A stretch of DNA of 64,000 bases from Peribacillus sp. FSL P2-0133 (GCF_037975445.1 NZ_CP150254.1:2044001-2108000); one strand, 5' to 3'; shown: positions 1-9,038, counted from the stretch's first letter. Notes: generated by a model not told the origin, from the sequence alone. Made by a program: numbers and translations.

Positions 1-862
1 AACGGTAGATGCAGTGAGTGTTTGTACACCAAATTATTTGCATGCGCCTATATCAATCGCAGCTTTAAACAAAGGCGTTCATGTATTGTGTGAAAAACCA
101 ATGGCTACGTCAAAAGAAGAAGCTCAGGCTATGATTCAAGCAGCAAAAGAAAGTGGCAAAAAACTTATGATCGGTCACAATCAACGCTTCGTTTCATCCC
201 ATCAAAAAGCACGTCAGCTTATTGAATGTGGTGAAATTGGAAGAATATATAGCTTCCGTACCGCATTTGGTCATGGAGGACCTGAGCAATGGAGTGTTGA
301 CGGTAAAGAGAGTTGGTTCTTTAAAAAGAAAGAAGCGTTTATTGGAGCCATGGGAGATTTAGGTGTGCATAAAACAGATTTACTTCGTTACATTCTTGGA
401 GAAGAAATCGTTGAAGTAGGTGCATTTGTGCAAACGAACGCTAAAGATTTTGCTAATGTCGATGACAACGCAGTATGTGTGTTAAAAACAGAAAGTGGAA
501 TTATTGGAACGCTCGCATCTAGTTGGGCGTACGTGGGTCAAGAAGATAACTCCACGATTATTTACGGTGAGAAAGGAATTCTTCGTTTAGAAGATCATCC
601 AACGTATTCCTTAATCGTTCAATACGCAACAGGTGTGGTTGCAAATTATGAGCTTGGCAAAATTCAATCAAACGATGAGGGCGGCCAAGACAACTCACAT
701 GTGATTGAACAATTCGTAAATGCTATCGTAGAGGATAAAGAGCCAGCCGTTTCAGGAGAGGAAGGGGCAAAATCTCTATCTGTTATTCTAGCCGCTATTG
801 AATCTCATGAAACCAAACAAATTGTAAGTACCTTTTTAGCGATAAAAGAGCCAGCAGTTTAA
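1..862 (+). CDS. Gfo/Idh/MocA family oxidoreductase (5' end outside window)
   Basis: NAD(P)-dependent oxidoreductase probably acting on a sugar or inositol-type polyol in the cytoplasm. The reading frame is open from base 2 (TVDAVSVCTPN), so the GTG at base 14 is not the true start; the first part of the N-terminal Rossmann fold lies upstream of the window. Visible family features are the CEKPM motif that closes the nucleotide domain, the MIGHNQRF strand, and GDLGVHKTD, which supplies the Asp-x3-His catalytic pair. About 285 residues remain of a usual 340-390. It is followed 63 bases later by a TIM-barrel isomerase and then MsmX, a sugar ABC transporter ATPase, so carbohydrate catabolism is likely. 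The exact substrate cannot be read from the sequence. Confidence 0.93.
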   Translation, partial: TVDAVSVCTPNYLHAPISIAALNKGVHVLCEKPMATSKEEAQAMIQAAKESGKKLMIGHNQRFVSSHQKARQLIECGEIGRIYSFRTAFGHGGPEQWSVDGKESWFFKKKEAFIGAMGDLGVHKTDLLRYILGEEIVEVGAFVQTNAKDFANVDDNAVCVLKTESGIIGTLASSWAYVGQEDNSTIIYGEKGILRLEDHPTYSLIVQYATGVVANYELGKIQSNDEGGQDNSHVIEQFVNAIVEDKEPAVSGEEGAKSLSVILAAIESHETKQIVSTFLAIKEPAV

Positions 863-925
863 AATCTGCTTTATAAAAAATATCTTACCATATTAAGAAT
901 TTGGGACCTATAGGAGGAAAACAAC

Positions 926-1894
926 GTGAAATTGGGTGTATTTACTGTTCTATTTGCAAACTATTCATTTGAAGACATGCTAGATAAAGTGCAAACAGCT
1001 GGGTTACATACCGTGGAAATTGGGACAGGCTGCTATCCAGGAAACCATCATTGCCCGTTAGATGAATTATTAGAAGATGCGAATGCGAGAGAAAGCTATA
1101 AAAAGAAAGTAGCGGATCGTGGATTGACGATTAGTGCATTTAGTTGTCACGGAAATCCTATCTCACCAGAAGAAGGGTTTGCAAAAGAATCCAATGAAAC
1201 CTTACGTAAAACGATTAAGCTGGCCTCTTTACTTGATGTACCTGTTGTCAACTGCTTTTCAGGAACAGCTGGTGATCACGAGGGGGCTAAATACCCAAAC
1301 TGGCCGGTTACTCCATGGCCAAATGAATATGGTGAGATCTTAACTTGGCAATGGGAACAAAAGCTCATTCCTTATTGGAAAGAGGTAGGAGAGTATGCAA
1401 AAGAGAATAACGTGAAAATCGGATTAGAATTGCACGGAGGATTTTTAGTTCATACACCTTATACCTTGTTAAAACTTCGAGAACAAACATGTGATGCAAT
1501 TGGAGCGAATTTAGATCCAAGTCACTTATGGTGGCAAGGAATTGATCCAGTGGCAGCCATTAAGATTTTAGCCAAAGAAAATGCCATTCATCATTTTCAT
1601 GCCAAAGATACTTATTTAGATCAAGAAAATATTAATATGTTTGGGTTAACCGATATGCAACCATATGGAGAAGTTCGCTCGCGGGCATGGACGTTCCGTT
1701 CAGTTGGTTGTGGACATAGTTTAAAAGAATGGTCAGATATGATGAGTGCATTACGCACATACGGGTATGATTATGTGGTAAGTATCGAGCATGAAGATGC
1801 GATCATGTCTATTGATGAGGGATTCGAACGTGCAGTGACAAACTTACAAACGGTTTTAATTGAGGAATCACCTTCACAGATGTGGTGGGCATAA
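926..1894 (+). CDS. Sugar phosphate isomerase/epimerase, AP-endonuclease-2-like TIM barrel
   Basis: A 322-residue protein of the xylose isomerase-like TIM barrel family, which isomerises, epimerises or dehydrates sugars and inosose-type compounds using a divalent metal. Start is GTG at 926, six bases after a clear TAGGAGGAA ribosome site. Candidate metal ligands are the Glu in GLELHGGF, the Asp/His of NLDPSHLWW, the His of HFHAKD and the Glu of VSIEHED near the end, in the order expected for this fold. It lies just downstream of a Gfo/Idh/MocA oxidoreductase, a pairing common in inositol and rare-sugar operons. Family call is firm; substrate is unknown. Confidence 0.9.
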   Translation: MKLGVFTVLFANYSFEDMLDKVQTAGLHTVEIGTGCYPGNHHCPLDELLEDANARESYKKKVADRGLTISAFSCHGNPISPEEGFAKESNETLRKTIKLASLLDVPVVNCFSGTAGDHEGAKYPNWPVTPWPNEYGEILTWQWEQKLIPYWKEVGEYAKENNVKIGLELHGGFLVHTPYTLLKLREQTCDAIGANLDPSHLWWQGIDPVAAIKILAKENAIHHFHAKDTYLDQENINMFGLTDMQPYGEVRSRAWTFRSVGCGHSLKEWSDMMSALRTYGYDYVVSIEHEDAIMSIDEGFERAVTNLQTVLIEESPSQMWWA

Positions 1895-2028
1895 CAAGTT
1901 AATTTTATTGAAAGATCGTTGTGGTATGAATCTACTTGATCCATATCACAATATTTTTTCAAAATCAAATTATCATAAAATTCTAGTCTATTACAAATTA
2001 AAAAATCTGATTCAAGAAGGAGAAAACA

Positions 2029-3168
2029 ATGGCCGAGTTAAGTTTAAATCATATTTATAAAATCTACGATAAAAACGTAACAGCAGTGAAAGATTTTAAC
2101 CTTCAGATTGAAGATAAAGAATTTATTGTCTTTGTCGGTCCATCTGGTTGTGGTAAGTCAACTACTCTTCGCATGATTGCAGGACTTGAAGAGATTTCAA
2201 AAGGCGATTTTTTTATCGATGGTAAACGTGTCAACGACGTGGCACCAAAAGACCGAGATATTGCAATGGTCTTCCAAAACTATGCTTTATATCCCCATAT
2301 GAGCGTCTATGACAATATGGCATTCGGTCTGAAATTACGTAAATTCGCGAAAGAGGAAATTGATCGTCGTGTACAAGAGGCTGCCCATATCCTTGGTCTA
2401 GAGCAATACTTACAGCGTAAACCAAAGGCCCTTTCGGGTGGGCAACGTCAACGTGTTGCTTTAGGTCGTGCAATCGTTCGTGATGCAAAAGTATTTTTAA
2501 TGGATGAACCTTTGTCCAATTTGGATGCAAAACTGCGTGTCCAAATGCGTTCTGAAATTGCTAAACTACATCAACGCTTACAAACCACCACAATTTATGT
2601 AACACATGATCAAACAGAAGCGATGACCATGGCAACTCGTCTTGTTGTTATGAAAGATGGAATTGTTCAACAAGTGGGTGCACCAAAAGAAGTATATGAC
2701 GAACCTGCAAATGTATTTGTTGGCGGGTTCATTGGTTCTCCTGCGATGAACTTCTTTACTGGTACCTTAAAAGAGGGTATCTTCCATATCGGACCGGTAC
2801 GTATTGAGGTGCCAGAGGGAAAAATGAAAGGATTACGTGAGCAAGGATATATAGGTGAACAAATAATTTTAGGTGTACGTCCAGAAGATTTTCATGATGA
2901 GCTGATTTTCGTTGATGCCTCACCGAATACAACAATAAATATTAAAGTGGAAGTGGCAGAATTAATGGGTGCTGAAATAATGGTTTATTCACAAATTAAT
3001 GATCAGAACTTTGTTTCGCGCGTGGATGCTCGTACAGAAGTGAAAGCAGGTCAACAAATGAAATTAGCTATAGACATGAACAAGGTACACTTCTTTGATA
3101 GTAAAACGGAGACTCGTATTCCACTTCCTATGAAAACACATAAAAGAAGAGAAGCTGGTGTCTTATAA
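2029..3168 (+). CDS. msmX: Multi-sugar ABC transporter ATPase MsmX
   Basis: A 379-residue ATPase that energises carbohydrate ABC importers at the inner face of the membrane. Walker A GPSGCGKST lies near residue 37, the signature LSGGQRQRVALGRA near 134, and Walker B VFLMDEPLSNLDAKLR follows; the H-loop is YVTHDQTEA. A C-terminal MalK-type regulatory domain (about 240-379) carries the usual GVRPEDFHDE segment. From memory it resembles B. subtilis MsmX over its whole length, and MsmX serves several sugar importers. No permease or binding protein is next to it here, which fits a shared ATPase. Start is ATG at 2029 after AAGGAGAAAAC. Confidence 0.93.
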   Translation: MAELSLNHIYKIYDKNVTAVKDFNLQIEDKEFIVFVGPSGCGKSTTLRMIAGLEEISKGDFFIDGKRVNDVAPKDRDIAMVFQNYALYPHMSVYDNMAFGLKLRKFAKEEIDRRVQEAAHILGLEQYLQRKPKALSGGQRQRVALGRAIVRDAKVFLMDEPLSNLDAKLRVQMRSEIAKLHQRLQTTTIYVTHDQTEAMTMATRLVVMKDGIVQQVGAPKEVYDEPANVFVGGFIGSPAMNFFTGTLKEGIFHIGPVRIEVPEGKMKGLREQGYIGEQIILGVRPEDFHDELIFVDASPNTTINIKVEVAELMGAEIMVYSQINDQNFVSRVDARTEVKAGQQMKLAIDMNKVHFFDSKTETRIPLPMKTHKRREAGVL

Positions 3169-3249
3169 CAGATGTATGAACTACGAGAAATAAGTTTTTT
3201 AATTTCAATTAAAAATATAGATAAATTAGTAAGGGTAGAGTGAGGATTA

Positions 3250-3509
3250 ATGGTAGAAAAAAATTGACGTACTTCTTCGTCATGGACTCCAATCTCGATC
3301 TGGTGCTGAAATTTGTAGGAAAAGCATCATCTTTTAACAGTGACATTAATATTGTGAAAAAGGAAAAAAGGTAGTTGAGAAAAGTAATATCGGGGGAATG
3401 GCCCTGACAGTTAGACATGGCAAAGGAGTTTAAATTTACTGCAGATGGAGACGATGAACAAAGGGCTATCGTAGCTCTAGAAAAATTTCTATTGAACAAG
3501 GAAAGATAG
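3250..3509 (+). pseudogene. HPr/Crh-family phosphocarrier, frameshifted
   Basis: Conceptual translation with frame changes reads MVEKK, then LRHGLQSRSGAE, then KFVGKASSFNSDINIVKKEK, then VVEKSNIGGMALTVRHGK, then a tail ending in VALEKFLLNKER. This is a whole HPr-type protein of about 86 residues, broken by at least three or four frameshifts. The position of the phosphorylatable His15 of HPr carries Gln (GLQSR), as in Crh, while the Ser46 region (EKSNIGGM) is recognisable. So it was probably a Crh-like regulatory paralogue rather than the PTS HPr. It lies between MsmX and a sugar kinase. Confidence 0.75.
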
Positions 3510-3652
3510 GAGTTAAACTTCTTAATTACTATATAAAAAAGTAAAGCTGTATAGTCGATAGCTAGTACAAGATTAACGAATTTAATCTTAACTTGCCGTA
3601 AGGTGAAGGCATACAGTTCCTTGCCAACTTGAATGAAAAAGGGTGAGTATTG

Positions 3653-4651
3653 ATGGATGAAAAATGGTTAGTGGGTGCAGATATAGGCGGTACAACTATT
3701 AAAATGGCATTTATCAATCAAAATGGTGAGATTATATATAAATGGGAAATTCCTACCAATATAAATGAAAAAGGGAAAAATATTCCTAAGGAGATGGCTA
3801 AATCAATAGATCAAACATTAAGTGAGTTGGGGCAAGAAAAACAGAAGTTAATTGGTATTGGGGCTGGAGCACCCGGTCCTGTTAACTTGGGGAATGGTTC
3901 TATTGATGTCGCAGTTAACTTAGGGTGGAATAACTTTCCTTTGAAGGATCTTCTTGAAATGGGAACATCTTTGCAAGTCATAGTTGAAAATGACGCAAAT
4001 GCAGCAGCCATTGGGGAGATGTGGAAAGGTGCTGGACAAGGGTCAAAAGATTTATTATGTATCACCTTGGGAACGGGCGTTGGTGGTGGAATTATTTCCA
4101 ATGGGCAAATTGTACATGGAATAAATGGGGCAGGTGGCGAAATAGGGCATATTACCTCTCTCGTAGAGGATGGGGCACCTTGTAATTGTGGGAAAACGGG
4201 ATGTATTGAAACCATAGCATCTGCCACAGGTATTGTTCGTTTAGCGATTGAAGAATTATCTTTTACCGAGACACCAAGTAGACTGAGGGATTTTTACAAT
4301 GAACATCAAATATTATCATCTGAGCTAGTATTTGAAGTAGCGAATGAGGGTGATGAATTAGCTAATAGAGTGATTGGGAAAGTTACCCTTTATTTAGGAT
4401 TAGCATTAGCTCATCTTGCGAATGGTTTAAATCCTGAGAAAATTATCATTGGTGGAGGAGTTTCCAAAGCAGGGGATGCACTGTTAGTACCTTTAAAAGA
4501 GCAATTTACTCGTTTTGCTTTTCCAAGAGTATTGCAAGGAGTGGAGTTAGCCAATGCCACGTTAGGAAATGATGCAGGAATTATGGGAGGCGCTTGGTTG
4601 GTGAAAAAAAGATTACTAAACAGGAATGGAAATACACCTTTATATTTGTGA
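3653..4651 (+). CDS. ROK family sugar kinase (glucokinase-like)
   Basis: A cytoplasmic ATP-dependent hexose kinase of the ROK family, 332 residues from ATG 3653. A TTG three bases earlier is in frame but too close to the AAAGGGTGAG ribosome site. The ATP-binding DIGGTTIK is at residues 9-16, the catalytic Asp is in VENDANAAAIGE, and the ROK signature contains a zinc-binding CNCGKTGCIE with the preceding GHIT histidine. Length and motifs match Bacillus GlcK-type glucokinases, but no decisive feature separates glucose from fructose or N-acetylmannosamine. It may be a second copy beside a core glcK elsewhere. A clean terminator follows. Confidence 0.9.
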   Translation: MDEKWLVGADIGGTTIKMAFINQNGEIIYKWEIPTNINEKGKNIPKEMAKSIDQTLSELGQEKQKLIGIGAGAPGPVNLGNGSIDVAVNLGWNNFPLKDLLEMGTSLQVIVENDANAAAIGEMWKGAGQGSKDLLCITLGTGVGGGIISNGQIVHGINGAGGEIGHITSLVEDGAPCNCGKTGCIETIASATGIVRLAIEELSFTETPSRLRDFYNEHQILSSELVFEVANEGDELANRVIGKVTLYLGLALAHLANGLNPEKIIIGGGVSKAGDALLVPLKEQFTRFAFPRVLQGVELANATLGNDAGIMGGAWLVKKRLLNRNGNTPLYL

Positions 4652-4714
4652 TAGCACAATGAAAAGGTATAAGAATCAGAAAATAATAAATAATAATTTT
4701 ATTTTTTACTATTT

Positions 4715-4749
4715 AAAGAGCATCGGTATTTTCAAAGTGCTCTTTTTTA
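4715..4749 (+). terminator. Intrinsic terminator after the ROK kinase
   Basis: A perfect 8-bp stem AAAGAGCA / TGCTCTTT (4715-4722 with 4738-4745), closed by a 15-base loop and followed by a T-run. It ends the kinase transcript. Confidence 0.85.
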
Positions 4750-4949
4750 ATTTCAGCACAAAACTTATATTCTACAAGGGGATACAATGTAAATGACGAA
4801 ATGGGTAGGGAAGACTAAAGATAAGAACACTCTGGCCATTCATCAAGCCACTAACGAATAACAAGGTAACCTACTTTATAAAATGACATTATCCTTAGTT
4901 GACAATATTTATACAAGAAGAAACCGAGAAAAGAAAAATTACTTGAAAG

Positions 4950-5040
4950 ATGAGATCATATATAACCAAGGATAAAATAGTCTTGGTCCTACGAATGTAT
5001 GACAGTAAGGAATATTCCATTAAAGGAGTTATTTCACAGT
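4950..5040 (+). pseudogene. Possible serine-recombinase C-terminal HTH remnant
   Basis: In one frame the DNA reads SYITKDKIVLVLRMYDSKEYSIKGV, which resembles the C-terminal helix-turn-helix segment of resolvase/invertase proteins (a 'MYDSKEYSIKEI' type helix). Nothing else of the protein is visible on either side. The rest of 4750-5354 shows no convincing gene. Weak call. Confidence 0.3.
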
Positions 5041-5354
5041 TTTTTTATACAGAGCTATTCAGAAACGGACCCTATAAACAACATAAGGAGCATTCACTTT
5101 GCTCCTGTGTTCCCCATCATCTCTCTACTTATCTGCTACTTTGCGGTCTGTGACAGCAACCCTGTGACTAGGCCAATACGCACATCAATTGCAACCTGTT
5201 CTTCAAAGGAAATCCACTTTTACTGTAGGGAAAGTAATTATTTAATGCCGAATTTATTGCTTTTATTTTCAACAGCAAATAACTGGATATCTGATGTGAA
5301 TTCGTGTAATCTACAAAAGTATGTTTTTTTCCAAATCGTAAAGGGGGACCATAA

Positions 5355-6767
5355 TTGAGTTCAACAAATAGTAAACAGACAACAATTGTTGCCCTTTTGC
5401 TAGCGGGTACATTTATTGCGATCTTGAATCAAACATTAATGATTACCGCGATTCCTCCTGTAATGGAAGAAATGAATATTACGGCAAATAGTGCACAGTG
5501 GCTAACTACCGTTTTTATGCTGGTTAATGGGATCATGATCCCTGTTAGCGCGTTTTTACTGGAGCGCTTTACCACCAGACAGCTCTTCCTTTCAGCCATG
5601 GGGATTTTTGCTATTGGTACATTGGTAGCGGGGCTAGCTCCTAATTTTGGAATGCTGCTGCTAGGAAGGATGATTCAGTCGAGCGGAGCCGGAATTATGC
5701 TCCCGTTAATGCAAACAGTCTTTCTAATGATTTTCCCTGTTCATAAACGGGGTGCAGCAATGGGACTGGTCGGGTTGGTCATTTCCTTCGCGCCGGCTAT
5801 TGGACCAGCTTTATCTGGCTGGGTTACGGAGACCTACTCATGGAGGGTGTTATTCTTTATCATTCTTCCAATTGCTATTATTGATATCATAGTTGCGTTC
5901 TTCGCTTTAAAAAATGTAACAGAAGTTACACGGCCAAAAGTGGATGTGCTTTCGATTGTTTTATCTTCCGTAGGTTTCGGTGGATTATTGTATGGATTTA
6001 CAGCTGCAGGTAATTATGGCTGGACAGACGAGAGTACCATCATATCCCTAGGCATTGGAACAATTTCACTTGTTTGGTTTATCAAAAGGCAATTGCGATT
6101 GAAGCATCCAATGCTGGAGTTCCGTGTGTTCACGTATTCATTATTCCCGATTGCCATTATTATTGGAGCCATTACCTTTATGGGTCTGATAGGTGCCGAA
6201 ACGCTGATCCCGCTATTTATGCAAAACATGCGAGGATTTACTGCGTTTGAAGCTGGATTAGCGATACTCCCTGGAGCACTTATTACCGGGTTAATGTCCC
6301 CGTTCATTGGACGTATTTTTGACCGGATTGGGGCCAGGTGGTTGGTTATTGGCGGATTACTCCTCATAACCGCTTCCTCCTTTACTTTTATGGATGTTGG
6401 TCCTTCGACAAGTTTTACATTTATAATGGTAATGTACAGTATTCGGATGTTCGGATTAGCCATGGTTATGATGCCTGTTTCAACGGCCGCCTTAAACCAG
6501 CTGCCTAAACGGTTAATCGCCCATGGTGCAGCAATGGATAATACGATGAAAATGATTGCCGCATCTGTAGGTACTGCAATACTTGTTACTGTAATGACAT
6601 CAGCTACCGAAAATGCTCAGCAGCGTCCTGAGATAGTCCATCCTGATATGTATGGCGCGCAAATCTCATTTATTGTCATCGCTGTACTTTCGTTAATTAG
6701 CTTCCTCATTTCTTTTAAAATAAAGGATCAAAAATCAGCAGGAAAAGAGTTCGGAGAGAAGAAATAA
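5355..6767 (+). CDS. MFS multidrug exporter, DHA2 (EmrB/QacA) family
   Basis: A 470-residue integral membrane protein with about 14 hydrophobic segments, typical of the DHA2 drug:H+ antiporters. An antiporter motif C-like stretch (SFAPAIGPALSGWV) lies near residue 140, and a motif A-like loop LLGRM is in the first half. The start is TTG at 5355, seven bases after AAAGGGGGA. It probably exports hydrophobic drugs or metabolites. No regulator gene adjoins it; the region on either side is degraded. The compound exported cannot be predicted. Confidence 0.9.
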   Translation: MSSTNSKQTTIVALLLAGTFIAILNQTLMITAIPPVMEEMNITANSAQWLTTVFMLVNGIMIPVSAFLLERFTTRQLFLSAMGIFAIGTLVAGLAPNFGMLLLGRMIQSSGAGIMLPLMQTVFLMIFPVHKRGAAMGLVGLVISFAPAIGPALSGWVTETYSWRVLFFIILPIAIIDIIVAFFALKNVTEVTRPKVDVLSIVLSSVGFGGLLYGFTAAGNYGWTDESTIISLGIGTISLVWFIKRQLRLKHPMLEFRVFTYSLFPIAIIIGAITFMGLIGAETLIPLFMQNMRGFTAFEAGLAILPGALITGLMSPFIGRIFDRIGARWLVIGGLLLITASSFTFMDVGPSTSFTFIMVMYSIRMFGLAMVMMPVSTAALNQLPKRLIAHGAAMDNTMKMIAASVGTAILVTVMTSATENAQQRPEIVHPDMYGAQISFIVIAVLSLISFLISFKIKDQKSAGKEFGEKK

Positions 6768-6790
6768 AGATTTGAATCCGAGTTTTTTAA

Positions 6791-7023
6791 ACTAAATATC
6801 CTAATTTCGCCGCCAGAGTAGAAAAGATTGCAAGTATCACTGGACTTAAGAATGTTATTGTTGTGAAAGAGTGGTATTCTGGTGAATTTGGAACTACTTA
6901 CTATTAGTACCACAATGATTACGGCGAACTTGGAAAGACATTTATAACAGGTAAAGTCAAAACAACGCCTGCAATCGATCAAATACTGTATAACATAAGA
7001 GAAATAAAGCCAGTTATCTTTCG
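6791..7023 (+). pseudogene. Unidentified decayed coding remnant
   Basis: One frame reads about 75 residues (TKYPNFAARVEKIASITGL..., then KEWYSGEFGTTYY, stop, YHNDYGELGKTFITGK...) interrupted by a single in-frame TAG. The composition looks like a globular protein, but I do not recognise the family. It runs directly into a strong terminator, which suggests it is the 3' end of a former gene. Confidence 0.35.
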
Positions 7024-7026
7024 AAC

Positions 7027-7078
7027 AAACAACAAAGCAGGGAATCCCAATTTTCGGGATACACTGCTTTGTTGTTTT
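7027..7078 (+). terminator. Strong intrinsic terminator
   Basis: A 14-bp perfect stem (7027-7040 with 7064-7077: AAACAACAAAGCAG / CTGCTTTGTTGTTT) with an inner ATCCC/GGGAT extension, ending in a short T-run. Both arms are A/T-rich at the base, so it may work in both directions. Confidence 0.85.
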
Positions 7079-7162
7079 CATTTAGAATACCAAATAGGAT
7101 TAAATCTCGGTTTTAAACATTTAATTTCAGCCAGATAGAGTTGTTTCTTATTTAGACACAAT

Positions 7163-7254
7163 TGAAATTATGTTCAAAAATAAATAATGCGTTTTCATTT
7201 ATCAGAAAATTAATCTAAACATGAAATTAATTTTAACGAGTGAACATAATTTCT
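7163..7254. promoter_or_regulatory. Inverted-repeat operator pair before a SorC-type regulator stub
   Basis: TGAAATTATGTTCA at 7163-7176 and its near-exact reverse complement TGAACATAATTTCT at 7241-7254 match at 13 of 14 positions. Each copy is itself a TGAA...TTCA inverted repeat. They lie just upstream of the SorC/DeoR helix-turn-helix stub, so they are probably its autoregulatory operators; that assignment is inference. Confidence 0.5.
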
Positions 7255-7270
7255 CAGAAGGTAGGATGAC

Positions 7271-7402
7271 ATGTACTCGAATGAAGAAATGATTGTAGTA
7301 GCAAAGATGTATTATGAGATGAACCTTACACAAAAGGAAATAGCAGAAAAACTCAGCTATTCAAGACCATTGATTAGCCGGATTATTGAAATTTCAGGTT
7401 GA
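7271..7402 (+). pseudogene. Truncated SorC/DeoR-type sugar regulator (N-terminal HTH only)
   Basis: A 43-codon reading frame after a GAAGGTAGGA ribosome site encodes an N-terminal helix-turn-helix with LTQKEIAEKLSYSRPLISRII, typical of SorC/CggR/DeoR-type sugar-responsive repressors. The usual effector-binding domain of about 250 residues is missing; the frame stops at 7402 and the following bases carry no continuation that I can find. Probably a truncated gene rather than a functional mini-protein. Confidence 0.65.
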
Positions 7403-7507
7403 TAATGTTTCCACTTGAATAAAATTTGCTTTTCGATACTAATCAAGCACCTTTTTTAGAGTAATAGTATCAGTATGTCCTAGATTTAGAGATTAATTTC
7501 AATTTTA

Positions 7508-7537
7508 TTGAAATTTTTTGAACCAGAACCTTATAAT
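7508..7537 (+). promoter_or_regulatory. Likely sigma-A promoter
   Basis: TTGAAA (7508-7513) and TATAAT (7532-7537) are separated by 18 bases. Transcription would start near 7545 and meet the strong hairpin at 7644 before reaching the FtsZ paralogue. Confidence 0.5.
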
Positions 7538-7643
7538 GTATATATTGATTTAAAAGTGGAATTACCTTAGAATAAAAAGAAAAGATTACCTTTTTAGGAT
7601 ATCGGATCTTTCCAACTTTAGAAAAGAGTGGAAGGGTTCAATG

Positions 7644-7699
7644 AAAGGCATTGTCGTTAGCAGTTTCCTTTACGGGCTGCTAACGACAATGCCTTTTTA
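7644..7699 (+). terminator. 20-bp perfect-stem terminator or attenuator
   Basis: AAAGGCATTGTCGTTAGCAG (7644-7663) pairs perfectly with 7677-7696 and is followed by a T-rich run. There is no gene between the SorC stub and this hairpin, but a promoter lies about 110 bases upstream. It either ends a small RNA or attenuates the FtsZ paralogue downstream. Confidence 0.8.
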
Positions 7700-7814
7700 T
7701 TTAACTAAACCTAAATATAAGAAAGACAAAACATTTCGAATAAAATGAATGAGTGTTTCCGATATTTATTTGAATAGTTTGAGGTAAATTCAATGAACTT
7801 GGAGGTGCTATAAA

Positions 7815-8837
7815 ATGGAGTTTGTTACAAGTGTAAACTCATTAGTCAACATTAAAGTAATTGGTATTGGGGGCGGAGGAAATAACGCCGTTAACCGTAT
7901 GATCGAGCATGGAGTTAAAGGAGTAGAATTTATTGCTGTTAATACAGATGCACAAGCTCTTAATTTATCAAAAGCAGAGATCAAAATACAAATCGGTGCA
8001 AAATTGACAAGAGGTTTAGGATCAGGGGCAAATCCAGAAGTAGGTAAAAAAGCAGTTAATGAAAGCAAAGAGCAGATCCAAGAAGCATTAAAAGGTACAG
8101 ACATGGTATTCGTTACAGCCGGAATGGGCGGAGGTATAGGAACGGGTGCTGCCCCTGCTATTGCTCAACTTGCCCGTGAGCTTGACATACTAACCATTGG
8201 CGTTGTAACACTTCCGTTTGCGTTTGAGGGCCATAAGCGTGCAACACAAGCAGCAGGCGGAATCGCCTCAATGAAGAAAGCAGTGGACACATTAATTGTT
8301 ATTCCAAACGATCGCTTATTGGAGATTTTACATAAAAATACACCCATGCTTGAAGCATTTCGTGAAGCGGATAATGTTCTTCGCCAAAGTATCCAAGGTA
8401 TATCGGATTTAATTGCTGTACCAGGTTTAATCAATATTGATTTTGCTGACGTGAAAACAATAATGTCCAATAAAGGGTCTGCTTTAATAGGCATTGGCAG
8501 AGCAACAGGTAAACATCGCGCTGTGGAAGCTGCAAAGAAAGCCATTTCCAGTCCGTTACTTAACACTTCCATCAACGGAGCACAAGGTGTGTTAATGAAA
8601 CTCACGGGCGCCAATATAAGTTTATTTGAAGTACAAGAGGCAGCAAATATTGTTACTTCTGAGGCAGACTCCGAGTTAAATATGATTTTCGGTTCTGTTA
8701 TTAATGAAAACTTAAAAGATGAAATTATAGTAATTATCATTGCTACTGGCTTGAATGATCAGGAGGTTCCATCATTAAAAATGTCTGCCCGCCCTTCAAT
8801 AGCCGAAATGGAAAAACCACTGTCACTAGAGTTCTGA
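7815..8837 (+). CDS. FtsZ paralogue lacking the C-terminal linker and tail peptide
   Basis: A 340-residue tubulin-like GTPase with the complete FtsZ globular core: [13 protein letters not shown] (17-29), AVNTDAQAL, the GTP contact EGHKR (E138-R142) and an intact T7 synergy loop NIDFAD (207-212). Two features set it apart from the division FtsZ. The tubulin signature is GGGIGTG (105-111) instead of GGGTGTG. The protein also ends shortly after the core with [22 protein letters not shown], without the long linker and the DIPTFLRNR-type peptide that binds FtsA, SepF and other partners; B. subtilis FtsZ is 382 residues. There is no ftsA next to it. Start is ATG 7815 after GGAGGTGC. It is probably an accessory paralogue; whether it polymerises is unknown. 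Confidence 0.9.
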   Translation: MEFVTSVNSLVNIKVIGIGGGGNNAVNRMIEHGVKGVEFIAVNTDAQALNLSKAEIKIQIGAKLTRGLGSGANPEVGKKAVNESKEQIQEALKGTDMVFVTAGMGGGIGTGAAPAIAQLARELDILTIGVVTLPFAFEGHKRATQAAGGIASMKKAVDTLIVIPNDRLLEILHKNTPMLEAFREADNVLRQSIQGISDLIAVPGLINIDFADVKTIMSNKGSALIGIGRATGKHRAVEAAKKAISSPLLNTSINGAQGVLMKLTGANISLFEVQEAANIVTSEADSELNMIFGSVINENLKDEIIVIIIATGLNDQEVPSLKMSARPSIAEMEKPLSLEF

Positions 8838-9038
8838 TGCAAAAATTTCACGAAGGGAGCCGTTTAGGTTTCCTTTAGTACGTTAAGGTTTTTAACTCCT
8901 TAATAATTGTAAGCTTATAAGGATGACGAGAATCGTACTTCCTTCATGACTGATCACTCCTTGAAAATGGTCCATCAATTAAAGATGTGGCAGAAAAAAG
9001 GGGTGAATCTTGAATAACCATTAACTGCTATTTGGAAT

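Noticed and set aside
4950..5358. Two overlapping reading frames of 67 and 119 codons upstream of the MFS exporter
   Set aside because: No ribosome site, unnatural composition and no family resemblance beyond a short recombinase-like stretch, which is listed separately with low confidence.
8165..8740. 191-codon minus-strand frame
   Set aside because: Antisense shadow of the FtsZ paralogue; no ribosome site and low-complexity Ser/Ile/Ala composition.
7815..8837. Annotation as the housekeeping division gene ftsZ
   Set aside because: No ftsA neighbour, missing C-terminal tail and altered signature; a canonical copy must exist elsewhere.
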